Shown here: positions 1-8,248 of the stretch, one piece after another
Layout of the letters: every line of letters starts with the position of its first letter
How positions within the stretch are numbered: the stretch's first letter is position 1
IMG/VR virus record: IMGVR_UViG_3300023174_000618
Span: 1 to 24,164 of that record
Strand: one strand, 5' to 3'
Length of the DNA: 24,164 nucleotides
Source of the DNA: a virus
Made by a program: the position numbers and the translations under genes
Notes under the pieces: model-generated
Database searches by the model: none
The model's input: only the letters and a program-made list of their open reading frames with translations
What the model was told of the DNA's origin: nothing

Positions 1-1
1 C

Positions 2-226
2 TTTGCGCCAAGGAAAGGTGCTGGCGATCCATATCACACCATTGCCGCACTGAATTTCTTTGTCAGTTTGGCTGCCAATGACTATGTGCAGATCATGTGG
101 CGGCCAACAGATGTCGGTGTCAGTATTGAACACTATGCAGCCAGCAGCTCGCCGACTAGGCCAGTCGTGCCATCAGTCATTGCCACACTTTCTTTCGTGT
201 CCAATTTGTCAGTAGAAACCGCATAA
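2..226 (+). CDS. Phage structural protein, C-terminal part (cut by left edge)
   Basis: An open frame enters from the left edge and stops at TAA (224-226), leaving 74 residues of a C-terminus. The visible part is rich in short hydrophobic beta-strand-like segments (NFFVSLAANDYVQIMW, then VPSVIATLSFVSN) with an intervening HYAASSSPTRP loop. This pattern, a strand with YVQIMW followed by PTRP(V/A)VPS, recurs in C-terminal jelly-roll-like domains of phage head-decoration or tail-associated proteins. I infer a virion surface or structural protein. It sits 7 nt upstream of the next tail gene on the same strand, which supports a late structural role. The exact function cannot be read because the N-terminal part is missing. 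Confidence 0.6.
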   Translation, partial: FAPRKGAGDPYHTIAALNFFVSLAANDYVQIMWRPTDVGVSIEHYAASSSPTRPVVPSVIATLSFVSNLSVETA

Positions 227-233
227 TTCAGAT

Positions 234-1715
234 ATGGCACTCATTCCTCTCAAGATTCCACCAGGCGTGTACCGCAACGGCACTGAATACCAGTCTGCTG
301 GGCGGTGGTTTGACGCCAACTTGGTACGCTGGTTTGAAAACACTCTCAGACCGATTGGCGGTTGGCGCAAGCGTTCCAGCAGTCAGATGACAGGATCATG
401 CAGAGCTTTATTGACTTGGCGCGACAACAGCGGAGATCGATGGATCGCTGCTGGTACGAATTCCAAGCTCTATGCCATGAACGAGGCTGGCACGCTTAAA
501 GACATCACGCCAACAGGATTCACTGTAGGCATAGCTGATGCCGCGACAAAGACTGGCTATGGTTATGGTCCATATGGTTCATACGCCTATGGAATTGCGC
601 GTCCTGATAACGGCACAGTGACGCCAGCAACTACTTGGAGCTTAGACACTTGGGGAGAGTATCTGCTTGGCTGCTCTGACTCTGATGGCAAACTCTATGA
701 ATGGCAGTTGGGATTCTCAACGCCAACGCTGGCAGCGGCTATAACCAACGCGCCAACAGGATGTCAGGCTGTGATGTCAACAGCAGAGCGTTTTGTCTTT
801 GCCTTGGGCGCATCCAGCAACCCTAGACTGGTGAAATGGTGCGATCAAGAAAACAATACTGTATGGACGGCGGCGGCTACCAATCAGGCGGGTGACTTTG
901 AATTGCAGACAGTTGGCGCTTTGAAGGCAGGCAAAAAAGTGCGCGGAATTAATTTGCTGTTTACCGATGTCGATGTCCACACTGCCACATTTGTGGGTTT
1001 GCCCTATGTCTACTCATTTGAAAAGGCTGGATCAGGCTGTGGATTGATCTCCTCTCAGGCAGTAGCGGCCATAGACACTGCCGCCATGTGGATGAGCAAA
1101 TCAGGCTTTTGGATGTTTGACGGCTATGTCAAGCCTTTACCATGTGATGTGTCGGATTATGTGTATCAGAATCTGAACTACAACCAAGCAAGCAAGGTGT
1201 ACGCCGTACATAACAGCAAGTATGGCGAGATATGGTGGTTCTACCCATCAAGCGCCAGCAATGAAGTTGACTCCTATGTCATCTACAACTACCGCGAAAG
1301 CCATTGGAATATTGGCTCACTGTCTCGCACAGCAGGAACTGACAGGGGCGTGTATTTGAATCCTTTGATGGTGTCTTCTGACGGCTACATCTATGAGCAT
1401 GAGGTTGGCTATGCCTACGATGGCGGCTCTGTCTATGCCGAGTCAGGACCTTATGAGATTGGCGTTGGTGAGAACATCATGTCTGTGCGTCAGGTGATAC
1501 CTGATGAGCAGACTTTGGGAGAGGTACAGATCAGCTTCAAATCTAGGATGTACCCAACATCAACTGAATCGACTTATGGACCATATCCAGCGGCACAGCC
1601 AACAGATGTGCGTTTCTCTGGCCGTCAGGTAAAGATCAGGTACACAGGCGCGGTGCTGGAAGATTGGCGCGTTGGCGTCAACCGAGTTGACACTGTTGCG
1701 ATGGGTAAGCGTTGA
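234..1715 (+). CDS. Putative tail nozzle / DNA-stabilisation protein (P22 gp10- or T7 gp12-like)
   Basis: 493 residues. Repeated beta-strand blocks with aromatic and Gly turns run through the whole length, including SGFWMFDGYVKPLPCDVSDYV, YGEIWWFYP and ESHWNIGSL. The C-terminal segment (about 440-493) resembles the end of beta-propeller tail proteins, a Gly-Arg-X-(V/I)-Lys-X-(R/K) strand. Length and architecture fit the portal-proximal plug/nozzle family (P22 gp10, T7 gp12), which closes the tail below the connector. The family assignment is inference from overall look and position, as no single diagnostic motif is visible. It lies directly behind a structural gene and before the ejection-protein run, the usual podovirus order. 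The start at 234 has no strong Shine-Dalgarno sequence. Its stop overlaps the TTG start of the next gene. Confidence 0.6.
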   Translation: MALIPLKIPPGVYRNGTEYQSAGRWFDANLVRWFENTLRPIGGWRKRSSSQMTGSCRALLTWRDNSGDRWIAAGTNSKLYAMNEAGTLKDITPTGFTVGIADAATKTGYGYGPYGSYAYGIARPDNGTVTPATTWSLDTWGEYLLGCSDSDGKLYEWQLGFSTPTLAAAITNAPTGCQAVMSTAERFVFALGASSNPRLVKWCDQENNTVWTAAATNQAGDFELQTVGALKAGKKVRGINLLFTDVDVHTATFVGLPYVYSFEKAGSGCGLISSQAVAAIDTAAMWMSKSGFWMFDGYVKPLPCDVSDYVYQNLNYNQASKVYAVHNSKYGEIWWFYPSSASNEVDSYVIYNYRESHWNIGSLSRTAGTDRGVYLNPLMVSSDGYIYEHEVGYAYDGGSVYAESGPYEIGVGENIMSVRQVIPDEQTLGEVQISFKSRMYPTSTESTYGPYPAAQPTDVRFSGRQVKIRYTGAVLEDWRVGVNRVDTVAMGKR

Positions 1716-2080
1716 CAGACGAAGAGGATTTGGAGAGGCTGCGCCATCATGTGGAGGCGGCACTAGAATACTCTGGAGGAACTCATGGAATTGAGGACAT
1801 TGCAGAGGGACTCAAAAAAGGCAGATTTCAATTGTGGCCTGCTGATGACTCTGTGGTGGTGACTGAGATCATTGTCTACCCGCGACTCAAGAATTTGCAC
1901 TTCTTTCTTGCTGGCGGCGACCTAGATGAACTCCGACTGATGCGACCTTTGATCGAATCGTGGGGTAAGAGCATGGGTTGCACGCGAGTGTCTTTAGCTG
2001 GCCGTGAGGGTTGGGCAAAGACATTCTTACGAGATGAGGGTTACAAGCCAAAGTGGTTTGTATTAAGCAAGGACTTGTAA
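1712..2080 (+). CDS. GNAT-like small virion-region protein
   Basis: 122 residues. The frame is closed upstream at 1706-1708 (TAA), so TTG at 1712 is the first possible start. It overlaps the upstream stop as TTGA, implying translational coupling. The protein has an acidic helical N-terminus, a strand-rich middle (VVTEIIVYPRLKNLHFFLAGG) and a C-terminus (GCTRVSLAGREGWAKTFLRDEGY) that looks like the last helix and strands of a Gcn5-related acetyltransferase fold. GNAT-like proteins at this place, next to tail and ejection genes, are known from T7-like phages (gp13 type), where they are structural or assembly proteins and not proven enzymes. I see no clear acetyl-CoA loop (Q/R-x-x-G-x-G/A), so catalysis is doubtful. 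The next gene's ATG follows its stop with no gap. Confidence 0.55.
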   Translation: MTDEEDLERLRHHVEAALEYSGGTHGIEDIAEGLKKGRFQLWPADDSVVVTEIIVYPRLKNLHFFLAGGDLDELRLMRPLIESWGKSMGCTRVSLAGREGWAKTFLRDEGYKPKWFVLSKDL

Positions 2081-3121
2081 ATGACATACGAAGAACTGAT
2101 CGCGGGTAAAGGATGGACGAATCTGCCGCCACTTCAATTTGGTGGTGGTCTTCTTGACGCGCCTGAAATCAATCGCTATCAGCAGATCATGTCGCAGATG
2201 CAGCAGACTGAGCAAGTGCCATCAGGATTGCTTGATGCAACTGGTGGATATCGTCCTGAGATTTATAACATCACTCCAGATCAGAATCAGGCCATCATAA
2301 AATTTAATTCTGCTGTACAGCAAATACTTGGTGGTGGTAGTTCTAGTGCTGCTGCACAGCAATCAGCCGCACAAGCCGCATTTGCTCAGATGACGCCAGG
2401 CGAGCAAGCCGCAGTACAGGCCATGACAGTTCCAAATCTTGTGAATTTGATGATGCCTTTGCCACTTCAATTGCTTATGAATGTGATGGGCGTTGATGCG
2501 CCTGGCACTACTTCAAGCGGCGGTGTCAGTTCCACTAGCGGCAGTCCTATGGGTGGCATTGCCAGCAAAGGTAATGTTGGTCAGGTTGCTAATGCAAATA
2601 CTACGGCTGGTCTTGCAATTGGTAATGCTATTGGCGGTAATGTTGGCACATCAGTTGGAACTACTGGAGGCGTAAGCTCTTCAAGTGGTAGTGGATTAGG
2701 AGGCATGGGTAGTGGCGCAGCGGGAGTCGCCGCCACAGCAGCCGCTACTGGTGGCGTAGGTGGAGGCGGTGGAGGAAGCGGTGGTGGTGGTTGCTGCTTC
2801 ATCATGCTTGAAGCTCGCTATGGCGATGGCACTATGGATGCTGTTGTTCGCAGATACCGCGATGAGAAGATCACCGACCACAACAAGCGTGGCTATTACA
2901 AGTTGGCTGAAGTCTTTGTGCCACTGATGCGCCAATCCAAACTATTCAAATTCATGGTTGCTAAGACCTTTTCCGATCCTCTTGTCTCTTACGGCAAGTG
3001 GCACTATGGGCAAAATAAGCATGGTTGGATATTCAAGCCAGTTGAGAAATTTTGGATGCAAGTTTTCAATGTGTTGGGAAGCGACACAAAGTTCATTCGT
3101 GAAAACGGCGAAACGATTTAA
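2081..3121 (+). CDS. Gly-rich inner-virion protein with CFI-box-like C-terminal domain
   Basis: 346 residues in three parts. Residues 1-135 are Gln/Ala-rich and helical. Residues 140-237 are a low-complexity Gly/Ser/Thr/Ala linker that ends in a run of glycines. Residues 238-346 are a compact domain that opens with CCFI and continues with YGDG, VVRRYRDE, RGYYKLAEVFVPLM and KTFSDPLVSYGKW. The Cys-Phe-Ile opening after a flexible linker, followed by Tyr-Gly and an Arg-x-(F/Y)-Arg-Asp helix, matches the layout of the bacterial CFI-box-CTERM domain (CFIATAAYG...LRxFRD). That family name is from recollection. Position among ejection genes suggests an injected or internal virion protein. The start is the ATG abutting the upstream TAA. 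The linker may have shadow reading frames, including a Leu-rich one, which I do not regard as genes. Confidence 0.65.
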   Translation: MTYEELIAGKGWTNLPPLQFGGGLLDAPEINRYQQIMSQMQQTEQVPSGLLDATGGYRPEIYNITPDQNQAIIKFNSAVQQILGGGSSSAAAQQSAAQAAFAQMTPGEQAAVQAMTVPNLVNLMMPLPLQLLMNVMGVDAPGTTSSGGVSSTSGSPMGGIASKGNVGQVANANTTAGLAIGNAIGGNVGTSVGTTGGVSSSSGSGLGGMGSGAAGVAATAAATGGVGGGGGGSGGGGCCFIMLEARYGDGTMDAVVRRYRDEKITDHNKRGYYKLAEVFVPLMRQSKLFKFMVAKTFSDPLVSYGKWHYGQNKHGWIFKPVEKFWMQVFNVLGSDTKFIRENGETI

Positions 3122-3131
3122 GGGGTAAATC

Positions 3132-3884
3132 ATGAGCAAAGACAGCGGCGGCAGCCAAACAGCAACCACCAGCATTGATCCACAGATCAAGGCTGCGTAT
3201 CTACAAAACTTGGAGCAGGCAAAAAGCGTTGCTGGCGCATTGCCAGTTCAGCAGTTTGCAGGCTTCAATCCTCTGTATCAGCAGGGTGAAGAGCAACTTG
3301 TCAATCTTGGACTCAAGCCATTCACTGGTGCTGACATTCAGCAGTTCATGAATCCTTATGAGCAGCAAGTCATCCAAGGCACATTGGGCGACATTGAGCA
3401 GGCACGCCAAATGGCTGCACTGCAAACTGCAAATCAGGCGACAGCGGCCAAAGCGTTTGGCGGTTCTCGCTACGGCGTCCAGCAATCACTGACAGATCAG
3501 GCGGCATTGCAGCAGGCAGCGAAGACAGCGGCGCAGATGCGTCAGGCTGGCTATGGTGCAGCCACACAGACTGCTTTGAATGCTCGCAACTTAGGATTGA
3601 CTGGAGCGCAGGCCGTCATGGGTGCTGGCGGTGCTCGCCAACAGTTGGAGCAAGCAAGGCTTGATGCAGCTCGCAATATCGGTTTGCAAAGACTTGGCGT
3701 TGTCCAAAGTGCATTGAGTGGTCAGCCTGCCAATGTTGGCGGTACAACAAGCCAGCCAACATATCGCAATCAAGCTGTTGGCGCTTTAGGTGGCGCTTTG
3801 GCTGGAGCACAATTAGGTTCAATTGTTCCTGGTATTGGTACAGGCATAGGCGCAGGCATTGGTGGTCTGATTGGATTACTCTGA
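3132..3884 (+). CDS. Probable ejected inner-virion protein with C-terminal glycine-zipper
   Basis: 250 residues, preceded by AAGGGG at good spacing. Residues 1-100 include FNPLYQQGEEQLV and MNPYEQQVIQGTLGDIEQAR. Residues 100-190 are Ala/Gln-rich helix with the AFGGSRYGVQQSL block that recurs in phage DNA-transfer proteins. The last 40 residues are a Gly-rich hydrophobic segment (ALGGALAGAQLGSIVPG, then GTGIGAGIGGLIGLL). A glycine-zipper end of this kind suits insertion into, or oligomerisation within, a membrane during DNA delivery. I infer an ejection protein. No enzymatic motif is visible. It belongs to a co-oriented set of four genes of similar composition between the tail protein and 7416. 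Its stop is part of the TGAGGTAAAAAATG junction to the next gene. Confidence 0.6.
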   Translation: MSKDSGGSQTATTSIDPQIKAAYLQNLEQAKSVAGALPVQQFAGFNPLYQQGEEQLVNLGLKPFTGADIQQFMNPYEQQVIQGTLGDIEQARQMAALQTANQATAAKAFGGSRYGVQQSLTDQAALQQAAKTAAQMRQAGYGAATQTALNARNLGLTGAQAVMGAGGARQQLEQARLDAARNIGLQRLGVVQSALSGQPANVGGTTSQPTYRNQAVGALGGALAGAQLGSIVPGIGTGIGAGIGGLIGLL

Positions 3885-3892
3885 GGTAAAAA

Positions 3893-5569
3893 ATGGCTAC
3901 ATTCTTAGATCAATTTAACGCAATTGGCGGTGCTGACTATGGCTCAAACTTGCAGCCATCACCAGCAGGCTCACCAATGGACTTTAGCGGTTTACTCTTT
4001 GGCGGCATGGATGGTGGCCTGAATGACTATCTGACAGATGCACAGCGCCAAGCAATGCAACGCCAAGCGATGCTTTCAGCGGCGGCTGCATTGCTTAAAT
4101 CAAGCGGCAGAAGCACCACACCAGTTTCCATTGGTCAAGCACTTGGACAAGGCTTAGAGGCTGGCGCAGCAGGATATCAGCAGGCGCAGCAGGGTGCTAT
4201 TGCTCAGTTGCTGACAAAGCAGAAGTTGGATGAGTACAAGCGCCAAATGGCTGTACAGGATCAGTTAAGCAAACTATTTATGGGTCAAGAGCCAACTGCT
4301 GGCGCTCAAATGACACCAGAGCAAGCTATTTCAGCGCCAGTAACAGATCAATTGCCTGCTGGACCTACTATTTCACGTGCTGCCATGATTGGTCAGCCTA
4401 CAGAAGCTCCAGCTCTTTCTCAAGAAGATCTGCAATACAACAAATATATGCAAGCTGCAAGATTATTTGCAGCGGTAGACCCTGCAAAGTCAAAAGCCTA
4501 TATGGATCAGGCTTTATTGATTAAGCCAAAAACAGAAGTGGTTGGAGAACCATACCGCACTGCCGATGGCAAGACTTATCAACGTACAAAGACTGGAGGC
4601 AGAATTGAAGTTCCTGCTGCTGAAGCTCCAGCAATTGAGCCAATTGGAGAAATGAAAGAAGTCACAGACGCATCAGGTAAGCCTGTATTAGTTCAGCGAT
4701 ATAAGGATGGATCAATCAAGACTGTTGAGGGTTTTGGCGTACCGCGTGAGTTGGTGCAAGTCAATCTTGGCGGAAAAATTCAATTTGTTGACAAAAATAA
4801 TATTCCAGCCAATGCTACCTATTTGACAGGGATGTCTCCAGGCGAAGAAGCAAGACTCAAAATTGAGAAAGCCAATCTTGGTATTGCATTGAAGCGTTTG
4901 AATCTCAGCCAAGCAGAATTTGAGCGTGGTAAGTATGACAGAGTTGAAACTGCTGATGGTTTTGCTTATGTGCCTAAAGTGCCTGGTATGCCCATCATTC
5001 CTATCACTGGTGCTACTGGTGAACAATTGACAGGAAAAGGTAATGTCACTGAAGATCAAGCAAAAGCTGCTGGATTTGCTCTGCGTATGAATCAAGCTAC
5101 TCAGTTATTCAATAACCCTGTCATTGATCCAAATACTCAACAGCCATTAGTTATGAATGGGAAACAAGTAACTCTTGAGCAGGCATTTGGAACACCAAGC
5201 AGAACACAATCAATTTTGCGTAATATCCCATCTGCTGGTGTTACTACTGGCATCGCCAATGTATTTGAGGGTGCTGGCCGTCAGCAATATCGCCAAGCTC
5301 AAGAAAATTGGGTTACAGCTAATTTGCGTGCTGAATCAGGTGCTGCAATTGGTGTTGATGAGATGGAAAAAGAAATTCAAAAGTATTTTCCACAAACCAA
5401 CGACAAGCCACAAACCATTTCACAAAAAGCGCAAGCGCGTAAAGCTGCTGAGTTGGCAATGGAAGTGCGTGGAGGTCCTGCACTCAAAGCTATTAAAAAG
5501 TCTCAGCAACAAGTACAACCAAGTGGCGGTGGATTAACATGGAATCCAGCAACACAACAATTTCAATGA
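3893..5569 (+). CDS. Probable internal virion / ejection protein
   Basis: 558 residues. The N-terminal 100 residues are Ala/Gln-rich helix (LTDAQRQAMQRQAMLSAAAA). A Pro/Thr-rich stretch follows, then a beta-rich middle with a repeated Asp-Gly pattern (YRTADGKTYQRTKTGG and DASGKPVLVQRYKDGS). The C-terminal 170 residues are helical and hold QYRQAQENWVTANLRAESGA and GVDEMEKEIQKYFPQ. That last region recurs in internal virion proteins of many podoviruses. No lytic transglycosylase Glu-Ser motif or peptidase motif is convincing: RAESGAAI contains an ES pair but lacks the surrounding fold signature. The AT content rises after about 4320, noticeably above the neighbours, which may indicate modular origin. 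Translation is coupled at both ends by identical TGAGGTAAAAAATG junctions (3882-3895 and 5567-5580). Confidence 0.6.
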   Translation: MATFLDQFNAIGGADYGSNLQPSPAGSPMDFSGLLFGGMDGGLNDYLTDAQRQAMQRQAMLSAAAALLKSSGRSTTPVSIGQALGQGLEAGAAGYQQAQQGAIAQLLTKQKLDEYKRQMAVQDQLSKLFMGQEPTAGAQMTPEQAISAPVTDQLPAGPTISRAAMIGQPTEAPALSQEDLQYNKYMQAARLFAAVDPAKSKAYMDQALLIKPKTEVVGEPYRTADGKTYQRTKTGGRIEVPAAEAPAIEPIGEMKEVTDASGKPVLVQRYKDGSIKTVEGFGVPRELVQVNLGGKIQFVDKNNIPANATYLTGMSPGEEARLKIEKANLGIALKRLNLSQAEFERGKYDRVETADGFAYVPKVPGMPIIPITGATGEQLTGKGNVTEDQAKAAGFALRMNQATQLFNNPVIDPNTQQPLVMNGKQVTLEQAFGTPSRTQSILRNIPSAGVTTGIANVFEGAGRQQYRQAQENWVTANLRAESGAAIGVDEMEKEIQKYFPQTNDKPQTISQKAQARKAAELAMEVRGGPALKAIKKSQQQVQPSGGGLTWNPATQQFQ

Positions 5570-5577
5570 GGTAAAAA

Positions 5578-7416
5578 ATGCCGCAAGTAGTCAACGTATT
5601 AGGTTATGGACCAATCACATTTCCTGATGGAATGTCAAAGGATGAGATTGCGGCTGCTCTGAGGAAGTTACCACCTCCAACGCAAGCAGCTCCTATTGCA
5701 CCAGTTGCACCAAAAACAGTTGGTGAACAGATCATGTCATCACCAGTTGGTGGTGCTTTGCGTGGTCTACGCGATGTTGCAGAGGGTACTGTGCAATTAG
5801 CAGGAAGAGGTTTGGAGCAGTTGCCAGGCGTTGGACCACTCTTTGCGCCTGCACGCCGTCAGTTTGAGCAAAGCATGACCGCTGGAGAGCAGGCATATCG
5901 TCAGTCTCGCGCTGGTCAATTTATGCCAGAAGAGCTTGATGTTGGCCGTATGACAGGCAATGTTGCAGGCACATTGTTGCCAAGCACTGCCGCCGTCAGA
6001 GCATTGAAATTAGCACAAGCACCAATTAAGGCTGGCGCTGTTGGTGGGGCTGTTAGTGGTGCTATGCAACCTGTACAGACTGGCGCAACACCACAAACGC
6101 TGTCAGGATTGGTAACTGGTCAGCAACCTGTAGAAATGGGTGCTGGTGACTATTTCACCCAAAAAGCTGAACAGATAGGACTTGGTGGCGTACTTGGTGC
6201 TGGTGGTGGATACCTATCTGACAAGATTTTAAATATCTTGCTTGGTAGAGGACCGACTATCACGCAACCCGCAGGCACAACAACAGCACAAGCTCAAACC
6301 GCAGCGACAGTGACGCCAACAGCTACTGTGACTGGTGGACAAATTACTCCTGGTGCTGTTGGTGCAGATGTATCAGCAGGATTAACTGAGGCACAAAAAG
6401 CCATCTTAGATCGCGGTAAAGCAATGGGCTTCAAGACAACTCCAGGGCAAGAGACTGGCAGCCGTTCACTCCAACAGATGGAAGCTAGATTGGAATCAAA
6501 TCCAATGACATCAGGCGCATTCAATACTATCAAGGCTACCAATCAAAGCGTACTTAACAGAGCCGCAGCTCAAGCCATTGGCGTTGACGCAGCCGAACTA
6601 AGCAACCCTGTATTGGCGCAGGCACAGCGTCAGATCAGTGGTGTGTATAACAAGGTTGCAAGCCCCAATGTGCAAAAGTTGGATCAGATGTATGTGATGA
6701 ATGGCATTGATCTGATTGATTCAGCAGCAGAGGGTCTAACGACTCAGCCACTGAAGACTAATATTTTTGTGAAGCAGTTACAAGAATTTGCTAATAAAGG
6801 TGAAGCTACTGGCAACCAATTGACAACTCTGTCATCAAAGATTGGCAAGCGTGCCAAAAATGAAATGACAACAGCTAATGGTGATCGTGAGCTTGGTCAG
6901 GCTTTGTTCCAAATCAAGGAGATCGTTGACGATCAATTGGCGGCTGGATTGTCAGCAGCGGATCAGGCTGCATTCCAAGCAGCGCGTGCCAATTATCGCA
7001 ATCTGATGACGCTGAGATCGAATCCTGGCGTTGTCAATCCATCATCTGGAAATGTTTCAGGTTTGAACTTGGCATCAGCCTTGACTCGCAAAGACCCTCG
7101 CGGATTCATGGAGGGAAGCAACACCACGCCAATGTATGAGGCTGCACGCTTTGCACAGGCATTCAGACCAATTGTTGGTGACTCAGGAACAGCGACACGC
7201 ACAATGGAGTACACGCCATTGAATATGTTGTTGTCGATGCCTACCAATATTGCCGCCAGTGCATATACATCCGCACCAGCTACAGCCGTTGCTCGCCGTA
7301 TGCAATCAGGATTGTTGCCTGCTGGTACTGTTGATGTAGCTACAGAAGAACTATTGCGGCGCACTCTTCCATTGACAGCAGGCGCAGGAATGACTGCAGG
7401 ATTGTTAGGACAATAA
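5578..7416 (+). CDS. Probable injected virion protein
   Basis: 612 residues. It begins with a short beta-type module, GYGPITFPDGMSKDEIAAAL, a widespread N-terminal phage motif (G-x-(V/I)-x-FPDGMS-x-(D/E)-(E/Q)-I) usually found on large inner-virion proteins. Residues 45-230 alternate Ala/Gly-rich hydrophobic helices (GGALRGLRDVAEGTVQLAG; KAGAVGGAVSGAM; IGLGGVLGAGGGYLSDKI), compatible with membrane association. Residues 265-500 are a long helical domain. The tail (about 560-612) is again hydrophobic and Gly/Ala-rich. It is the last gene of the left structural block and ends 2 nt before the convergent winged-helix gene, with no visible terminator in between. Function in DNA delivery is inferred from neighbours and composition. 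Confidence 0.6.
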   Translation: MPQVVNVLGYGPITFPDGMSKDEIAAALRKLPPPTQAAPIAPVAPKTVGEQIMSSPVGGALRGLRDVAEGTVQLAGRGLEQLPGVGPLFAPARRQFEQSMTAGEQAYRQSRAGQFMPEELDVGRMTGNVAGTLLPSTAAVRALKLAQAPIKAGAVGGAVSGAMQPVQTGATPQTLSGLVTGQQPVEMGAGDYFTQKAEQIGLGGVLGAGGGYLSDKILNILLGRGPTITQPAGTTTAQAQTAATVTPTATVTGGQITPGAVGADVSAGLTEAQKAILDRGKAMGFKTTPGQETGSRSLQQMEARLESNPMTSGAFNTIKATNQSVLNRAAAQAIGVDAAELSNPVLAQAQRQISGVYNKVASPNVQKLDQMYVMNGIDLIDSAAEGLTTQPLKTNIFVKQLQEFANKGEATGNQLTTLSSKIGKRAKNEMTTANGDRELGQALFQIKEIVDDQLAAGLSAADQAAFQAARANYRNLMTLRSNPGVVNPSSGNVSGLNLASALTRKDPRGFMEGSNTTPMYEAARFAQAFRPIVGDSGTATRTMEYTPLNMLLSMPTNIAASAYTSAPATAVARRMQSGLLPAGTVDVATEELLRRTLPLTAGAGMTAGLLGQ

Positions 7417-7418
7417 AG

Positions 7419-7799
7419 TCAATTCGCTGGTGTGTTACTTCCATAAAAAGCAGCCACCAGCGGGTCACGCTTAATCTTCCACTTCTTTGCTCTTTCCTTT
7501 GCCATGCGAAAAGCATGATCGTCCAAGGACTCCTTGGCTCGCCAGCGTTTGAGCCTCTCTTGCGCCGTCATAGGTTTAGGCTTGACGGCATCAGAGCCTA
7601 TCCCATGCCGGTACACGGCCACCAGCACATTGCCTGATCTGCGCCACTCTTGGATGTGGACAACGCCTTGCACTCGCAGCTTGTTGATCAGTATCTGAGC
7701 TGATCTTTCAGTGCAAAAAACCTTGGCGGCAACCTCTGGCGCGGTGCATCCAACGCGCTGGAGCAGATTGATGATGCGTGGCAGCCGAACAGATTTCAT
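7419..7799 (-). CDS. Winged-helix DNA-binding regulator
   Basis: 126 residues. Residues 5-65 form a winged-helix: LPRIINLLQRVG, then TAPEVAAKVFCTERSAQILI as the helix-turn-helix, then a beta wing (VVHIQEWRRSGNVLVAVYRHG). Residues 75-126 are basic and Arg/Lys-rich (QERLKRWRAKE, RMAKERAKKWKIKRD), a likely second nucleic-acid contact. The product should be a phage transcription factor. No SD precedes the ATG. A sigma70-like promoter (TTGACG, 18 nt, TACAAT) ends 6 nt before the ATG, so the transcript is predicted to be leaderless, as for some phage repressors. The palindrome TGACTATGTAGTCA lies inside that promoter spacer, suggesting autoregulation. It is divergent from the peptidase-like gene and convergent with the ejection gene. 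Confidence 0.7.
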   Translation of the reverse strand: MKSVRLPRIINLLQRVGCTAPEVAAKVFCTERSAQILINKLRVQGVVHIQEWRRSGNVLVAVYRHGIGSDAVKPKPMTAQERLKRWRAKESLDDHAFRMAKERAKKWKIKRDPLVAAFYGSNTPAN

Positions 7800-7802
7800 T
7801 CA

Positions 7803-7839
7803 AATATTGTAAATGACTATGTAGTCAAGCGTCAATATT
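7803..7839. promoter_or_regulatory. Nested inverted repeats, candidate operator
   Basis: An inner palindrome TGACTA-TG-TAGTCA (7814-7827) sits almost concentrically inside an outer inverted repeat AATATTG (7803-7809) and CAATATT (7833-7839). The two dyads share a centre to within one base. They lie in the 77-nt gap between the divergent winged-helix and peptidase-like genes and overlap the leftward promoter. This is the most likely binding site for the adjacent winged-helix protein. The dyads are seen directly; the binding role is inference. Confidence 0.6.
7806..7835 (-). promoter_or_regulatory. Leftward promoter of winged-helix gene, leaderless transcript predicted
   Basis: Reading leftward, -35 TTGACG (7835-7830), an 18-nt spacer and -10 TACAAT (7811-7806), with five of six consensus matches each. 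Seven bases beyond the -10 box lies 7799, the A of the start codon. With no SD upstream, a leaderless mRNA is the natural prediction. A weaker rightward candidate (ATGACT, 17 nt, TATTCT, 7813-7841) overlaps it and could serve the divergent operon. Confidence 0.5.
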
Positions 7840-7876
7840 CTTCTTTTTGTCATCTTTTTATGTGTTAATCCACTAC

Positions 7877-8248
7877 ATGAAGAATGTGCCAGATGTTAAT
7901 CAGGCGAAAGAGTTTCACAGCTACCTAATGAAGTGGCAGGAAATATTATCTTTGGGCGATTGGCGCATAGAGAGAGTCAACAAGATCGCCAAGGATGCAA
8001 TGGCGTCAGTTGAGTTTGATCCACCAGCAAGGCTTGCGAGCTACAGGCTTGGGTCATTTGGAGGTGAAGAGATAAACAGCGCCAGTCTTGAGATGACGGC
8101 GCTGCATGAGTGTTTGCATATCCTTTTACACGACCTTGTTGAGACAACGGCAGACAGGAATTCGACAGAAGAACAGCGAGAAATGGCCGAACACAGGGTT
8201 ATCAATTTGCTTGAAAAACTTCTACTGAAAGAAAATCATGGGCGGTAA
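7877..8248 (+). CDS. Small HExxH metallopeptidase-like protein
   Basis: 123 residues from ATG 7877. In-frame GTG (7862) and TTG (7847) lie upstream but none has an SD, so the start is uncertain. The core is TALHECLHILLHD with a zinc-binding HECLH at residues 77-81. A C-terminal helix EEQREMAEHRVINLLEKLL offers Glu105 or His106 as a third ligand. The upstream strand region (VEFDPPARLASYRLGSF, then INSASLEMTALHE) fits the edge strand that precedes the active-site helix in minimal zincins. Similar short zincin-like proteins occur in phages of unknown function. The substrate is unknown. It overlaps the phosphoesterase gene by 11 nt and so is probably co-translated with it. A non-catalytic structural zinc role remains possible. 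Confidence 0.6.
   Translation: MKNVPDVNQAKEFHSYLMKWQEILSLGDWRIERVNKIAKDAMASVEFDPPARLASYRLGSFGGEEINSASLEMTALHECLHILLHDLVETTADRNSTEEQREMAEHRVINLLEKLLLKENHGR

Noticed and set aside
2493-2675. Leu-rich 60-codon + frame and Pro-rich - frame in the Gly linker region
   Set aside because: Both arise from repeated Gly/Ser/Thr codons read out of frame; no SD and no family match.
5335-5365. Lytic transglycosylase motif in the ejection protein (RAESGAAI)
   Set aside because: Only an ES pair is present; the Gln-Ser and Ala-Tyr-Asn-Gly motifs of the fold are missing.
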